Shown one piece after another: positions 44,999-54,873 of a stretch of DNA of 64,000 nucleotides. The translations under genes were made by a program, and so were the position numbers. How positions within the stretch are numbered: the first letter of the stretch is position 1; the number at the start of each line of letters is the position of its first letter. The notes beneath the pieces are model-generated. The model made no database searches and had not been told where the DNA came from. It was given only the letters and a program-made list of their open reading frames with translations. The stretch comes from Sphingomonadales bacterium (GTDB taxonomy: Bacteria; Pseudomonadota; Alphaproteobacteria; Sphingomonadales; Sphingomonadaceae): NCBI GenBank assembly GCA_016714795.1, contig JADKCA010000007.1:1-64000 (forward strand), given 5' to 3'.

Positions 44999-45682
44999 AT
45001 GTTTAGGCGACCCTCGATCCGTTATGGCACGACACCCGAGCCCGAAACGCCCTACCAGCGCGCCGCGCAGGTCTGGGACGACCGCATCGGCTCGGCCCGC
45101 GTGCAAGCACGCAGCTGGCGGCTTGCCTTTTTCGGCGCGCTGGGTCTTTCGACATGCCTGACCGGCGGGCTGATCTGGCAGGGCGCGCGCGGGAGCATCG
45201 TCCCCTGGGTGGTTCAGGTCGACAAATTGGGTGAAGCGCAGGCCGTGGCTCCGGCTGACGCCGGTTACACGCCATCCGACCCACAGGTCGCATTCCACCT
45301 CGCGCGCTTCATCGAACAGGTCCGCGCAGTGCCCGACGATCCGATCATCGTTCGGCAAAACTGGCTGCGCGCTTATGAATTTGCGACCGACAGGGGCGCA
45401 TTGGCGCTCAACGATTATGCCCGGACCAACGATCCCTTTGCGCTGATCGGCAAGGAACAGGTCGCGGTGGATGTCACCAGCGTGATCCGCGCCTCGCCGA
45501 CCAGTTTCCGCGTCGCCTGGGTCGAGCGACGCTACCGTGACGGCAGCCTTGCTGAAACCAACCGCTGGACCGCGATCCTGACGATCACCCTCCAGACGCC
45601 CCGCACCCCTGATGCCCTGCGCAAGAACCCACTCGGCATCTTCGTCAATGCCATCAACTGGTCAAAGGAACTCGGATCATGA
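44999..45682 (+). CDS. trbF: TrbF/VirB8 protein
   Basis: The ATG at 44999 gives 227 aa starting MFRRPSIRYGTTPEPETPYQRAAQVWDDRIG, one membrane segment (LAFFGALGLSTCLTGGLIW) and the periplasmic VirB8 domain (WVERRYRDGSLAETNRWTAIL). Its end overlaps the trbG start by 4 bases. Component of the inner membrane platform. Confidence 0.92.
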   Translation: MFRRPSIRYGTTPEPETPYQRAAQVWDDRIGSARVQARSWRLAFFGALGLSTCLTGGLIWQGARGSIVPWVVQVDKLGEAQAVAPADAGYTPSDPQVAFHLARFIEQVRAVPDDPIIVRQNWLRAYEFATDRGALALNDYARTNDPFALIGKEQVAVDVTSVIRASPTSFRVAWVERRYRDGSLAETNRWTAILTITLQTPRTPDALRKNPLGIFVNAINWSKELGS

Positions 45683-46712
45683 TCTGCATCCCATCGCGCG
45701 CCCGGCGCGCTATCACCCTTGCCATGCTCGTCGGCAGCGCCGGCATGTCTTCATCCACATGGGCGCAAGCGACGAATGCGCACCAGCCCACGGTCACTTT
45801 GCCATCCAGCGGGGCGGCACAGACGCTCTCATCTGGCGAAACCGTCGTGGCTGTTCCGGTGCCACTCCCGCTTCCCGACCAGCTCCAACCCCTTCCGCGG
45901 CGCCTCCCTCCCCACGCCGCGGGTCGCTCCCGCCCGCCGCAGAGTCGCCCCACTCTGCAGGACCGGGTGGGAGCGGCAATGGAGGCAGCGCGGATTCAAC
46001 CTGAGCGCACCGGGTTCGTCAATGCGATCCAGGTGTTCCCCTACACCGAAGGTGCCCTCTATCAAATCTACGCCAAGCCGGGCCAGGTGACCGACATCGC
46101 GCTGCAAGAAGGCGAGCAACTCGTAGGCTCGGGTCCAGTCGCCCTGGCGACACCGTGCGCTGGATGATCGGCGACACCGTCAGCGGAACTGGACCTGCGG
46201 CGCGGGTGCATATCCTGGTCAAGCCGATCCGACCCGACATCACGACCAACATCGTGATCAACACGAGCGCACGCACCTATCATCTCGAGCTGCGTGCCAA
46301 TCCGTCGGTCTACATGGCCTCGGTCTCGTGGACCTATACGCAGGATCAATTGATTGCACTGCGCCAGGCGCGCGCCGATGCCGAACGAACAGCCCCGATC
46401 GCGGCGGGCATGGATCTTACCGCCCTCAACTTCCGCTATGGGATCGAAGGCGACAGGCCCGCGTGGCGTCCCTTGCGGGCGTTCGACGACGGCGTCCGTA
46501 TCTACATCGAGTTTCCCGAGAGCGTCGCGCAGGGCGAGTTGCCGCCGCTGTTCGTGATCGGGACAAACGGCGAAGCCGAGCTGGTCAATTACCGCGTCGC
46601 GGGGCGCTACATGATCGTCGACCGGCTGTTCGGCGCGGCCGAACTGCGGCTTGGTGGGCGCAAAGGCCAGGACAAGGTGCGGATCATCTCGCAGCGCAGG
46701 GGGCGAGCATGA
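45679..46712 (+). pseudogene. trbG: TrbG/VirB9 protein, one frameshift
   Basis: The first frame has a signal peptide and the VirB9 start (NAIQVFPYTEGALYQIYAKPGQVTDIALQEGE) and ends at 46167. The second frame continues VRWMIGDTVSGTG, RVHILVKPIRPDITTNIVIN and YHLELRANPSVYMASVSW to 46712. Restoring one C in the CCC run at about 46142-46144 gives GPVAPGDTVRW and a normal protein of about 345 aa. The next gene, trbI, starts at the normal 4-base overlap. Confidence 0.85.
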
Positions 46713-47938
46713 CCGAAGCTAGCATTGGCGCAACTGCCGAAGCCGGCACCGCACAGCAACCGGCAGCGCCGCTCGCTGATCCAGCCAGCGCGGTGAAGCT
46801 GCGCGGTGATCCGCCGCGTGTCATGCGCCTGTCGCGCAAGGCCATTGGCATAGCCTCGGCTTGCAGCTTTGCCCTTGTCGGCGGTGCGCTGATCTATGCG
46901 TTGCAGCCGCAAGGCGGCAAAGGCTCCGAGGAACTCTACAATACCGAGGGCGTCGCTGTGGCCGACAACCTTGCCGGTGCGCCCAAGGACTATGGCCAGG
47001 TGCCCAAACTCGGCCCCGCCCTGCCCGGCGATCTTGGCGGACCAATTCTCGATGCACAGCGACGCGGCGATGTCGCGGCACTTCCGCCCGTTGGCGGGCC
47101 GCAGCCCTTGCCACCCGATCCAACCGCCAATGCCGCAGAAGTAGCCCGCCAGCGCACCGAGCAGGAGCGCGAGGCCGCGCGCGCCAGTCGATTATTCTTC
47201 GGCGGTGGGTCACCAACAATGGCAGGCATCAACTTTGCGGGAGCACCGGCGTTGGCGGATGCTCCGGCGCAGGTCTCTCCAGCTGCAAGGCCGACGTCTG
47301 ACGGAGACAGGCGGCAGGGGTTTTTGGACCGCGCCAGCGACCAGCGCACGGTATCGGGCGAACGATTGTCGGGATTAGTATCGCCGAATGTGCTGCAAGC
47401 GGGATCAGTTATTCCAGCGGCGCTGATTACTGGGCTTCGTTCAGACCTGCCGGGCCTGGTCACTGCGCAAGTGACTCAGAATGTCTACGATAGCCCTACG
47501 GGACGCATCTTGTTGATCCCGCAGGGCTCTCGACTGATCGGCGACTATGATGCCGACGTCGCCTTCGGGCAAAGCCGGGTGCTGCTCGCCTGGAACCGGC
47601 TGATCCTGCCCGATGGCCGTTCCATCGTGCTTGAACGCCAGCCTGCATCCGATCCAAGCGGCTTTGCCGGGTTAAAGGACGGCACCAACTATCATTGGGG
47701 CGGCGTGGTGAAGGCTGCGCTTGTGTCGACGCTGCTGGGCATTGGCTCGGAGATCAGCTCTGGCGGTGATGGTGATCTTGCGCGCGCATTCCGGCGCGGC
47801 ACGCAGGACAGCATTGGCCGCGCAGGCGAGCAGGTCGTCAGCCGCGAATTGAGTGTCCGACCAACCCTGACTATCCGACCCGGGTTCCCGGTGCGGATAC
47901 TGGTGACCCGGGACATCGTGCTTGGAGGTGAACGGTGA
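46709..47938 (+). CDS. trbI: TrbI/VirB10 protein
   Basis: The ATG at 46709 gives 409 aa with one membrane segment (GIASACSFALVGGALIYAL), a proline-rich linker and the C-terminal VirB10 beta-barrel domain (GSVIPAALITGLRSDLPGLVTAQVTQNVYDSPTGRILLIPQGSRLIG, ending GFPVRILVTRDIVL; listed here as landmarks). It spans the envelope and links inner and outer membrane parts of the channel. Overlaps trbG by 4 bases. Confidence 0.93.
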   Translation: MTEASIGATAEAGTAQQPAAPLADPASAVKLRGDPPRVMRLSRKAIGIASACSFALVGGALIYALQPQGGKGSEELYNTEGVAVADNLAGAPKDYGQVPKLGPALPGDLGGPILDAQRRGDVAALPPVGGPQPLPPDPTANAAEVARQRTEQEREAARASRLFFGGGSPTMAGINFAGAPALADAPAQVSPAARPTSDGDRRQGFLDRASDQRTVSGERLSGLVSPNVLQAGSVIPAALITGLRSDLPGLVTAQVTQNVYDSPTGRILLIPQGSRLIGDYDADVAFGQSRVLLAWNRLILPDGRSIVLERQPASDPSGFAGLKDGTNYHWGGVVKAALVSTLLGIGSEISSGGDGDLARAFRRGTQDSIGRAGEQVVSRELSVRPTLTIRPGFPVRILVTRDIVLGGER

Positions 47939-48162
47939 CACGGCTGAAACTTTCCGATCTTGCCGATGAAAAGCCCATGAGGCTCACCATCGAGGTCTCG
48001 GCACGGTTGCACCGCGAACTGCTCGCCTATGGGGCGGCGCTCAACGGCGGGGACACCAAGGGCGCACCGCCTCCAGAGCGGCTGATCCCGCCGATGATCG
48101 AGCGGTTCATCGCTACAGACCGGAGCTACGCCAAGGGACGACGCGCGTCTCAACCGGGATAG
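47935..48162 (+). CDS. DUF2274 domain protein
   Basis: 75 aa starting (GTG) MTRLKLSDLADEKPMRLTIEVSARLHRELLAYGAAL, with PPERLIPPMIERFIATDRSY, the DUF2274 pattern. It always follows trbI in this family of elements and resembles a small ribbon-helix-helix-type protein. Its end overlaps the convergent LysR gene by 13 bases. Function unknown. Confidence 0.88.
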   Translation: MTRLKLSDLADEKPMRLTIEVSARLHRELLAYGAALNGGDTKGAPPPERLIPPMIERFIATDRSYAKGRRASQPG

Positions 48163-49046
48163 CGCTCGCCAATCATCGTGAAGAACTGCTTTAGCGCCGG
48201 ATTGGTATTACCGTCGCGCCAGTAGAAGGCATAGTCGAGCCGCGTTGGACCATTGCCATCGAATATCTCCCGAAACTCGATATCGGGCCAGTTGACCCCG
48301 TGCGATGCTTCGGTCGCGATCGTGATAAAGCGCTTTGCCGACACGATGCTGACAACGCTCTCCAGGCTGGTGTTCTGGCGGATGATTGCGGGGCTCTTGC
48401 TCTGCTCGGTTAGCCGAGCGGCAATCAGGTTGGCGAAGGACGGTCCCAAGCCGCCTGACTGCACCACAAAGACTTCGCGACGAAGATCCTGCCAGTAGAT
48501 GCGATCCTTCGTCAGCAGTTCGTGATCGACCGGGAGAGCAACCAGTATCCTCTCCGCCCATGCAGGGCGCGACGCGAGACCTTCCTCCTCGAGCCCAATC
48601 GGGGCGACAGCAAGGTCGAGTGTTCCCAGATGCAGACCATGCAGCAAATCGTCGGGACCAGCCTCCTCGCCGTCGAACTGCACGTCGGGAAACTTCGTGA
48701 GATAGTCGGCGATGGCCAGCTTGAGATTACCTGACATCAGGCTCGTACAGAACCCAACCGTAATCCGCCCTTGCAGCCCGTAGCTGACGTTTCGGGCAAT
48801 CGTTTGGAGATTGTCGACGTCGGTGATGATGCGACGGGCCAGCTCAACGCACACCCGGCCATGTTCGGTCAACTCAGCTCCTCGGGTCGAACGCTCGAAC
48901 ATTTTGACGTTCAAGCGATCTTCCAACTGCTGAACTCGCCTGCTTAGCGAGATTTGTTTGACGTTCAGCAGCGCCGCAGCGCGCGCAAAGCTTTTCGCAT
49001 CTGCTGTCGCTACTGCATAGCGGAGTTGGCGCAATTCAATTGTCAT
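48150..49046 (-). CDS. LysR-family regulator of the hydantoin cluster
   Basis: The ATG at 49046 gives about 298 aa with the LysR helix-turn-helix (residues about 5-60: RQLRYAVATADAKSFARAAALLNVKQISLSRRVQQLEDRLN) and the C-terminal effector domain (ITVGFCTSLMSGNLK). It follows the TonB receptor and the racemase genes on the same strand, which suggests control of that cluster. The co-inducer is unknown. Confidence 0.88.
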   Translation of the reverse strand: MTIELRQLRYAVATADAKSFARAAALLNVKQISLSRRVQQLEDRLNVKMFERSTRGAELTEHGRVCVELARRIITDVDNLQTIARNVSYGLQGRITVGFCTSLMSGNLKLAIADYLTKFPDVQFDGEEAGPDDLLHGLHLGTLDLAVAPIGLEEEGLASRPAWAERILVALPVDHELLTKDRIYWQDLRREVFVVQSGGLGPSFANLIAARLTEQSKSPAIIRQNTSLESVVSIVSAKRFITIATEASHGVNWPDIEFREIFDGNGPTRLDYAFYWRDGNTNPALKQFFTMIGERYPG

Positions 49047-49150
49047 CGAACGATTGGCATTGGGCCACCTCAATCGACAAGATGCGAAAAATGCTCAGCA
49101 GTTCGGTGCTGTGCCAAAGTTTTTCATCACCCCGACACAGCACCAATCCC

Positions 49151-51331
49151 CTAGAACTTATACGAGATGTTGAAACCAGCCGTCCGTGGCGCGCCATACT
49201 GCTCCGTCCAGCCAACGCTCGTGTTCAGCGCCTGCGTCCGGTAAAGATGGTCGAAAATATTCTTCACCCATACCGACGCCCGCCAGTGATCGCCCATGGC
49301 AACACCGACTTCAGCATTGCCAAGGAAATAGCCACCTTCGATGGCTTCCGTCGGGCTCCTGACGATGTCGAAGCGGACCCGGCTTTGATAATTGCCAGAC
49401 AGTGTAATGTCGGCATTCACTTGGTCCGACAATGACCACTCATATTTCACAAGGCCGTTGAGCGTCAGGCGGGGCGAGTTAGCCAACACACTGCCCTTGG
49501 TTACGCCAGCAACCACCGACCTTGTAACTTCGGTATCAATAAAGCCTGCGCCAAAACGGACATCAAGCCCATCTGCCGGACGCCACCGAACGTCGGCTTC
49601 AAGGCCCCTCACCCGGGCATCACCGACATTGGCGATCCCAAACAGCACGCCGACTGGTGAATCGAACAGCGGACCGTAAATTTGAGCATCGCTATATTCA
49701 TAGTCGAAGACGGCTGCGTTCAGCTGGAAGTTGGGGAACAGTCGAGTCTTGACGCCCAGTTCGTATGCTGTGAGCTGTTCATCGCCAAAGGGGGTTAGGA
49801 CAGTCGGGTCGAACGTCAATTGCCCCTGGAACCCACCCGATTTGAAACCGCGGCTGACACTTGCGTAAAACAGCGTGCGATCTCCCGCTTGGTAGTTCAG
49901 ACCAATTTTTCCGGAGAAGTTCGACGTCGAGAAATTGTTGCTCACTGGTGCGAACAGGTTTGAACAGGCGCCAGCGACGCACAAGAACGTTGTTGCCTGA
50001 TCGAATGTTTTGCGTTCTTCCGTATACCGCAGCCCGCCAACCAAAGTCAGCTTCGGTGCAAATGTCCATTCCCCGTGCACGAAGGCCGCGTAGGCATCAG
50101 TGCGTTGGCGATAGGTGTTCCCGATCGTATCAAGCCCCGCCAGGCCAAAAAGCGGCAAAAGGTCGGGAGCGTAAAATTCGTCACGGGTTCTCACTGTGTC
50201 GTGCGAATAAAAGCCGCCACCGATCAATTCAAGATTTTCGCCGTGGTAGGCAAGACGAAGCTCTTGAGAATATTGGTTGATGGTATTGTTGTATGTAGCA
50301 TCGAGATATCGGACGGAAGTGCCGTCGGTATCTTCGACGTGCAACCGCGTGAAATGCTCATAGGCACTGATCGAGGTCAGCGTCAGAGACGGGGTGAGAG
50401 ACACATTGGCAGTGAGTGATGCGCCGCTGGACTTAAGATTCATGTGCGGATCCACGGCAGCCCCCGCTACGCGCGGCTGGCTTGCATAGGCGTTCTCTTC
50501 CGTCGTGAGGACGTTGTTTGCCTTGTAAAGGGTAACGTCAGACCGGTCATAACCCATGTGGGCATTCAAGAGAAGATTGACGCTGTCACTTGGGGTCCAC
50601 AGCAATTGCAGCCTGCCGTTCGTGCGATCGATTTGGCCAATACGATTGCCTGTAACGTAGTTGGTTTGCGGTCCAGAGCTCTGCTGAATCGTCTGCACTG
50701 CAAATCGTGCGCTCAGATTCGAAGTAAGCGCACCACCTACGGCACCATCCAAATGCCAACTGTCGTATGTCCCGTAGCCAGCTTCAAGCTGCACGTCAGT
50801 GGTTTGCGAAGGTCTGCGGCTGATTATGTTGACGGCACCTGCTGTCGTGTTCCGACCGTAGAGATCGCCCTGCGGTCCTTTGAGCACCTCGACACGATCC
50901 ACGTCAAAAAGGCCGAACGAGAGCATCGCCGGTGATACGAGATAGACGTTGTCGACATACATGCCAGCAGCGGGATTGTTGTTTGCCGCATAGTCATTCA
51001 GGCCAATGCCGCGAATGCTGACATTCACAATGCTGTTGGCCAGCACATTCTTGATCTGCACATTTGGCGTGATAGCCGCGAGATCGACGATCGATTGAGT
51101 CCCGGTGGCTTTCAGGTCACTGCCCGTGAGCACATTGATCGAAACCCCAACATCATCGGCGCGCTGCTCGCGCCGCTGAGCGGTCACGACAATGTCGCCA
51201 AGACCGGTTTCAGAATCACTTGCTTGAGCTTGGTCCGTAGCCGCATTTTGCGCGAGCACCGGCGAGGCACAAGCCAAGCTACCAATCGCGATGGCAAGAC
51301 AGCTGGTGTTGCGAATATATTTCTTGGTCAT
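49151..51331 (-). CDS. TonB-dependent receptor of the hydantoin cluster
   Basis: 726 aa, intact. A signal peptide ends PVLAQ. The plug shows IVVTAQRREQRADDVGVSINVL and RVEVLKGPQGDLYGRNTTAGAVNIISR, and the barrel ends AGFNISYKF. It should import the substrate of the racemase/hydantoinase genes upstream in the same direction. It lies 16 bases after the racemase gene. Substrate not identifiable. Confidence 0.9.
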   Translation of the reverse strand: MTKKYIRNTSCLAIAIGSLACASPVLAQNAATDQAQASDSETGLGDIVVTAQRREQRADDVGVSINVLTGSDLKATGTQSIVDLAAITPNVQIKNVLANSIVNVSIRGIGLNDYAANNNPAAGMYVDNVYLVSPAMLSFGLFDVDRVEVLKGPQGDLYGRNTTAGAVNIISRRPSQTTDVQLEAGYGTYDSWHLDGAVGGALTSNLSARFAVQTIQQSSGPQTNYVTGNRIGQIDRTNGRLQLLWTPSDSVNLLLNAHMGYDRSDVTLYKANNVLTTEENAYASQPRVAGAAVDPHMNLKSSGASLTANVSLTPSLTLTSISAYEHFTRLHVEDTDGTSVRYLDATYNNTINQYSQELRLAYHGENLELIGGGFYSHDTVRTRDEFYAPDLLPLFGLAGLDTIGNTYRQRTDAYAAFVHGEWTFAPKLTLVGGLRYTEERKTFDQATTFLCVAGACSNLFAPVSNNFSTSNFSGKIGLNYQAGDRTLFYASVSRGFKSGGFQGQLTFDPTVLTPFGDEQLTAYELGVKTRLFPNFQLNAAVFDYEYSDAQIYGPLFDSPVGVLFGIANVGDARVRGLEADVRWRPADGLDVRFGAGFIDTEVTRSVVAGVTKGSVLANSPRLTLNGLVKYEWSLSDQVNADITLSGNYQSRVRFDIVRSPTEAIEGGYFLGNAEVGVAMGDHWRASVWVKNIFDHLYRTQALNTSVGWTEQYGAPRTAGFNISYKF

Positions 51332-51346
51332 GTTATACCTCCCTTT

Positions 51347-52081
51347 TTAGATGTTGATTGCTGGATAGCCCTTGAGGTCCTTTGACCTCGGATGGGCGTA
51401 AGTCCGTTTGCTGTGCGTTAGTCCGGCGCGCACAATTCCGGCGGCCACGCATACGGTCGCCGGAATAGGATCGATGACAGGCAGGTCGTAGCCCTTGGCC
51501 TTCAGCGCCGTTTCGATCGCCGTTGCACAGCCAAGGAAGCCTGTGCATCCTAGGACGATCGCATGCGCACCGTCTTCCTCGACGGCAGCGAGCGATGCGC
51601 TTGCGAGGGCTTGGGTCAGTTTCTCCGGCGAAGCTTCGAGCTCCAGAACAGGTATGTTGATGACCCTGACCGAGGCGAGCTTGGCGCTCGTCCCATAGAC
51701 CTTTGCCAGGTTCTCGATCATCGGCACGACAGAATCGAGCACCGTAACGACGCTGAATCGATGCCCAAGCATGGCTGCCAAGTGCATCGAAACTTCCGAC
51801 GGGCCGAGCACCGGGATCGAAACGACCTCACGCGCAGCCTTGAGCCCAGGGTCGCCCATACAGTCGATGATCAGCGCGTCAGCGCCCGAACCTTCAGCAG
51901 CAATCGCTTCGGCGACGATGCCTGGCACCGACATCGCTTCATCAAATTCACATTCAATCGAAACGGGTCCGGTGGCGATCAATGACTGGGTGATCGTAAG
52001 GTCGGCGCTCTGCAAAGGAGCGACATCGTCCAGAGTCCGGATCCCTTCGGTGACAATGGGCGTGATGAGATGAATGCGCAT
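51347..52081 (-). CDS. Aspartate/glutamate (hydantoin) racemase family protein
   Basis: 244 aa with the two catalytic-type Cys motifs IIDCMGDPGL and VLGCTGFLGC, as in hydantoin racemases and Asp/Glu racemases. It would interconvert D- and L-substituted hydantoins or related amino acids in the cytoplasm. Its start overlaps the DUF917 stop by one base, indicating an operon. Confidence 0.85.
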   Translation of the reverse strand: MRIHLITPIVTEGIRTLDDVAPLQSADLTITQSLIATGPVSIECEFDEAMSVPGIVAEAIAAEGSGADALIIDCMGDPGLKAAREVVSIPVLGPSEVSMHLAAMLGHRFSVVTVLDSVVPMIENLAKVYGTSAKLASVRVINIPVLELEASPEKLTQALASASLAAVEEDGAHAIVLGCTGFLGCATAIETALKAKGYDLPVIDPIPATVCVAAGIVRAGLTHSKRTYAHPRSKDLKGYPAINI

Positions 52082-53181
52082 CAGAGGAGGTCTCCAATAA
52101 GTGTGGCTACAGGGGCGTACTGTTCATCGAGACCAAAACACTGAGGCCCGACGACATCGAGTGCGCGCGCGGTGGTCAGCAATGGCGGTGCGCTGCAGGC
52201 GACGACAGCCACGCGCTGTCCGTAGGCAAGGCGTTCCGTTGGAATCGCATGCGCGGTTTCAGCATCAACAATCGTGACCAGATCAGGCACGACGCAGCGC
52301 AGTTTGCCATCAACTGTGACGAGTAAATTCTCGTTCTGGAACTTGAGCTCCGCACTCCCAGCTCCGTTCATTGCGGAGATTGTGCAATTCCCGAAGACCC
52401 AACCCTTTGACGTGTCGCGCTCCAGACCGGTGATCTTGCCCCGGAATATGACGGCAGCATCCTTGTAATATTCGTGCGCACGTAAAGCAGCGACAAGCCG
52501 GTCGATTGGCGAGCGAGGATCCCCGCTGCGCGAAATCGCCTCACCAATCTCAATTGCCCCTGACAAAGTCTTGGGAATTGCTGCACGCCGTGCTTCGGCC
52601 CCAGTCATCGGGTAGCAAGACATACAAACGCTCGCGCCCATTGCAGCGGCAACCGGCCTGGACAATTCCTCAGCTTTGAGACCCGTCGTCGTTTGATAAA
52701 GTACGCTGTTGCCGTGCTCGTCGGCAATCGTCATCGGGGCGCAAGCCACGCCTTCGATATTGAAGCTGGTCATCTGCAACGCCGGGAATGCACGTCCCAT
52801 GCCGTCGCCATCGACGATTGGTAGTCCGCGCATGGCAGCATAGGCGACTGGCATCATCGAATTGCAGCCACCGATCTCGGCTGAGATGATTGCGCTCGCC
52901 TTGCGGCCGATGAAACGTTCGAGCGTTTCGACCGCCCGGTGCTGGTCTTCAATCGAGAACAACTTTTCGATCATCACCGTGGGCGCACCCAATGCGGCGG
53001 CGATGAAGACATTGTCCTCGTCCTTTAGCTCATCGACAGCCAGAACCTTTACCGGCCCGTATTTGGCTATGGCTTCACGGCAGAGCAGCGACCCCAGATA
53101 GGGATCCTCCCCACCCGTACCCAGAAAGCTGGATCCAATTGCCAGCTGTTCGATGTTGTCGAGCGTGATTTCAGTTACCAT
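52081..53181 (-). CDS. DUF917 family protein, putative (thio)hydantoin-processing enzyme
   Basis: 366 aa matching DUF917, with GTGGEDPYLGSLLCREAIAK, AEIGGCNSMMPVAYAAMRG and AYGQRVAVVACSAPPLLTT. Family members include a thiohydantoin desulfurase of ergothioneine breakdown, and others lie next to hydantoinases. It overlaps the racemase and follows the hydantoinase/oxoprolinase gene by 5 bases. The reaction here is inferred from neighbours. Confidence 0.8.
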   Translation of the reverse strand: MVTEITLDNIEQLAIGSSFLGTGGEDPYLGSLLCREAIAKYGPVKVLAVDELKDEDNVFIAAALGAPTVMIEKLFSIEDQHRAVETLERFIGRKASAIISAEIGGCNSMMPVAYAAMRGLPIVDGDGMGRAFPALQMTSFNIEGVACAPMTIADEHGNSVLYQTTTGLKAEELSRPVAAAMGASVCMSCYPMTGAEARRAAIPKTLSGAIEIGEAISRSGDPRSPIDRLVAALRAHEYYKDAAVIFRGKITGLERDTSKGWVFGNCTISAMNGAGSAELKFQNENLLVTVDGKLRCVVPDLVTIVDAETAHAIPTERLAYGQRVAVVACSAPPLLTTARALDVVGPQCFGLDEQYAPVATLIGDLL

Positions 53182-53186
53182 TATCG

Positions 53187-54738
53187 TTACTCCGCCATGG
53201 CCAGGTCGCCGACGGCGCGGCAGACGACACGGGTTGCTCCCCCAGGCAGATATTGCAGCGGGACTGCTTCGATATTGACGATTTCCACGCTTCCGGGTTC
53301 GGCCCCGGCGGCAATCGCCTGCGCCTTTGCTTGAGCTTCAGCATCTTCAAGAGCAGCTGCGCGACCTTGCGGGTCTGGAATGTTATAAATGCGATCAATT
53401 TCGCCGCTGACTTGTCCGATCGCAGCGCCGATGGCGTTGGCAACACCCGCATGTTCCGGCCGCAGCATTTCCGAGACGCCCTCTGGGGTTTCAGAAACGA
53501 GAACAGAGCCGCCGCCCACCAAGATCATCGCAATGTCGCCTGGCGCAGTCTTCATCCGATCGATCGCATCGTCGATCAGCCCGGCAATGACTTTGCGCGC
53601 TTGTGCGACAAGGTTGGGAGACAGCCCCGAAATCCTTGCGGGGTCACCGAACTCCGCCAAGCCGCTCGCCACGGCGATGTCACTGGTTGTAAGCACCTGC
53701 CCCCCAAAAATCAGGCCTTCCTCAAGCAAGCGGAAGCCAACCGAGTCTGGTCCGACCGTGACTTCGCCATCGCTTTCGCGAACACGGCTTCCTCCCCAGA
53801 CCAATCGAAAGAATGTCAGGCATTCGGAAGTTGGTGCGCACACCGCCTACATCTACGTGGACAGTCGACTGCCGAGGAAAGCCTCCGGTCAATACACCGA
53901 CGTCAGATGTCGTGCCGCCGATGTCGACTACGATCGCGTCCTTGGCTCCGGTCAGCCAGGCTGCGCCGCGAAGGCTGTTGGTTGGCCCTGCCGCAAAGGT
54001 CAGCACTGGATAGCGCTGCATGTAGTCAGCGCTCATCAACGTGCCATCGTTCTGGCTGATGTAAAATGGTGCCTCAATACCAAGGTCGGCCAATGCGCGT
54101 GCAAAGGCAGCCGTAATCATTGCCGCCAACGGACGCAGGCTGGCATTCATGATTCCCGCGTTTTCTCTTTCCAGCAGCCCGACACGCCCCAGTTCGGAGG
54201 ATATTGAAACCTCCATCTCTGGCGCCAGCTGACCGACAATCTCGGAGGCCCGTACCTCATGCGCCGGGTTGAGCTGGCTGAAAATACACGAAACCGCGAT
54301 CTGTTGGATGCCCTTCGAGCGGGCCTCTGCAACGCAATCGGCAATCGCAGCTTCATCGAGAGGGGAGATTTCGCGGCCATCGAATTCGAAACCACCAGCG
54401 ATCATCCTGGAACCGCCGCATACTTTGTCTTTCAGATCATCCGGCCAGGACGAGTAAGGCGGTATGCCTCGTCCGGCAGGGAAGCCAATCCGAATTGCAA
54501 ATACGGGAACCAGTTCGCGACGTTGGATAAAGGCATTTGTAAAATGCGTGGTGCCGATCATGACGGCTCGGATTTCATCCGACTGAATTCCGCATTCCGA
54601 AATCAATGCATTGATTGCATCCGAGATACCGGAACTGACATCTTTACTGGTGGACCGCTTGACTGCACCAATGACCTTCTTCCCCGAAAGCAGGACAGCA
54701 TCAGTATTTGTTCCTCCGACATCCACCCCAATTCGCAT
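53187..54738 (-). pseudogene. Hydantoinase/oxoprolinase (HyuA-like) protein, one frameshift
   Basis: The ATG at 54738 opens MRIGVDVGGTNTDAVLL, the ATP-binding start of the hydantoinase A/oxoprolinase family, with AVMIGTTHFTNAFIQR, IVDIGGTTSDVGVLTGGFPR and FAAGPTNSLRGAAWLTG. Frame is lost at the CCCC run at 53794-53797 (one G missing on the minus strand). Restoring it gives DILSIGLGGGSRV and a protein of about 517 aa, the short form that pairs with DUF917. It hydrolyses a cyclic amide ring using ATP. Confidence 0.85.
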
Positions 54739-54817
54739 CGACACCCTCCACTGGCTATGGTGGGGGTCTATAGGCATGAGGCGATGGCTCAATGCCGGTG
54801 GTTGGGAGTTTGCGACT

Positions 54818-54828
54818 CTACCTAGTAG
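54818..54828 (+). promoter_or_regulatory. Candidate operator CTACCTAGTAG upstream of hyuA-like gene
   Basis: CTACCTAGTAG lies 80 bases upstream of the hydantoinase start. The same 11 bases occur on the opposite strand at 57390-57400 upstream of the MalT-like regulator, extended to 12 matching bases (CTACCTAGTAGT). Two copies in promoter positions of one cluster suggest a common regulator. Confidence 0.5.
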
Positions 54829-54873
54829 TTTTGAAATTGAGCGGCATGTTCGGCGCTACCGAAATTGGTAGTC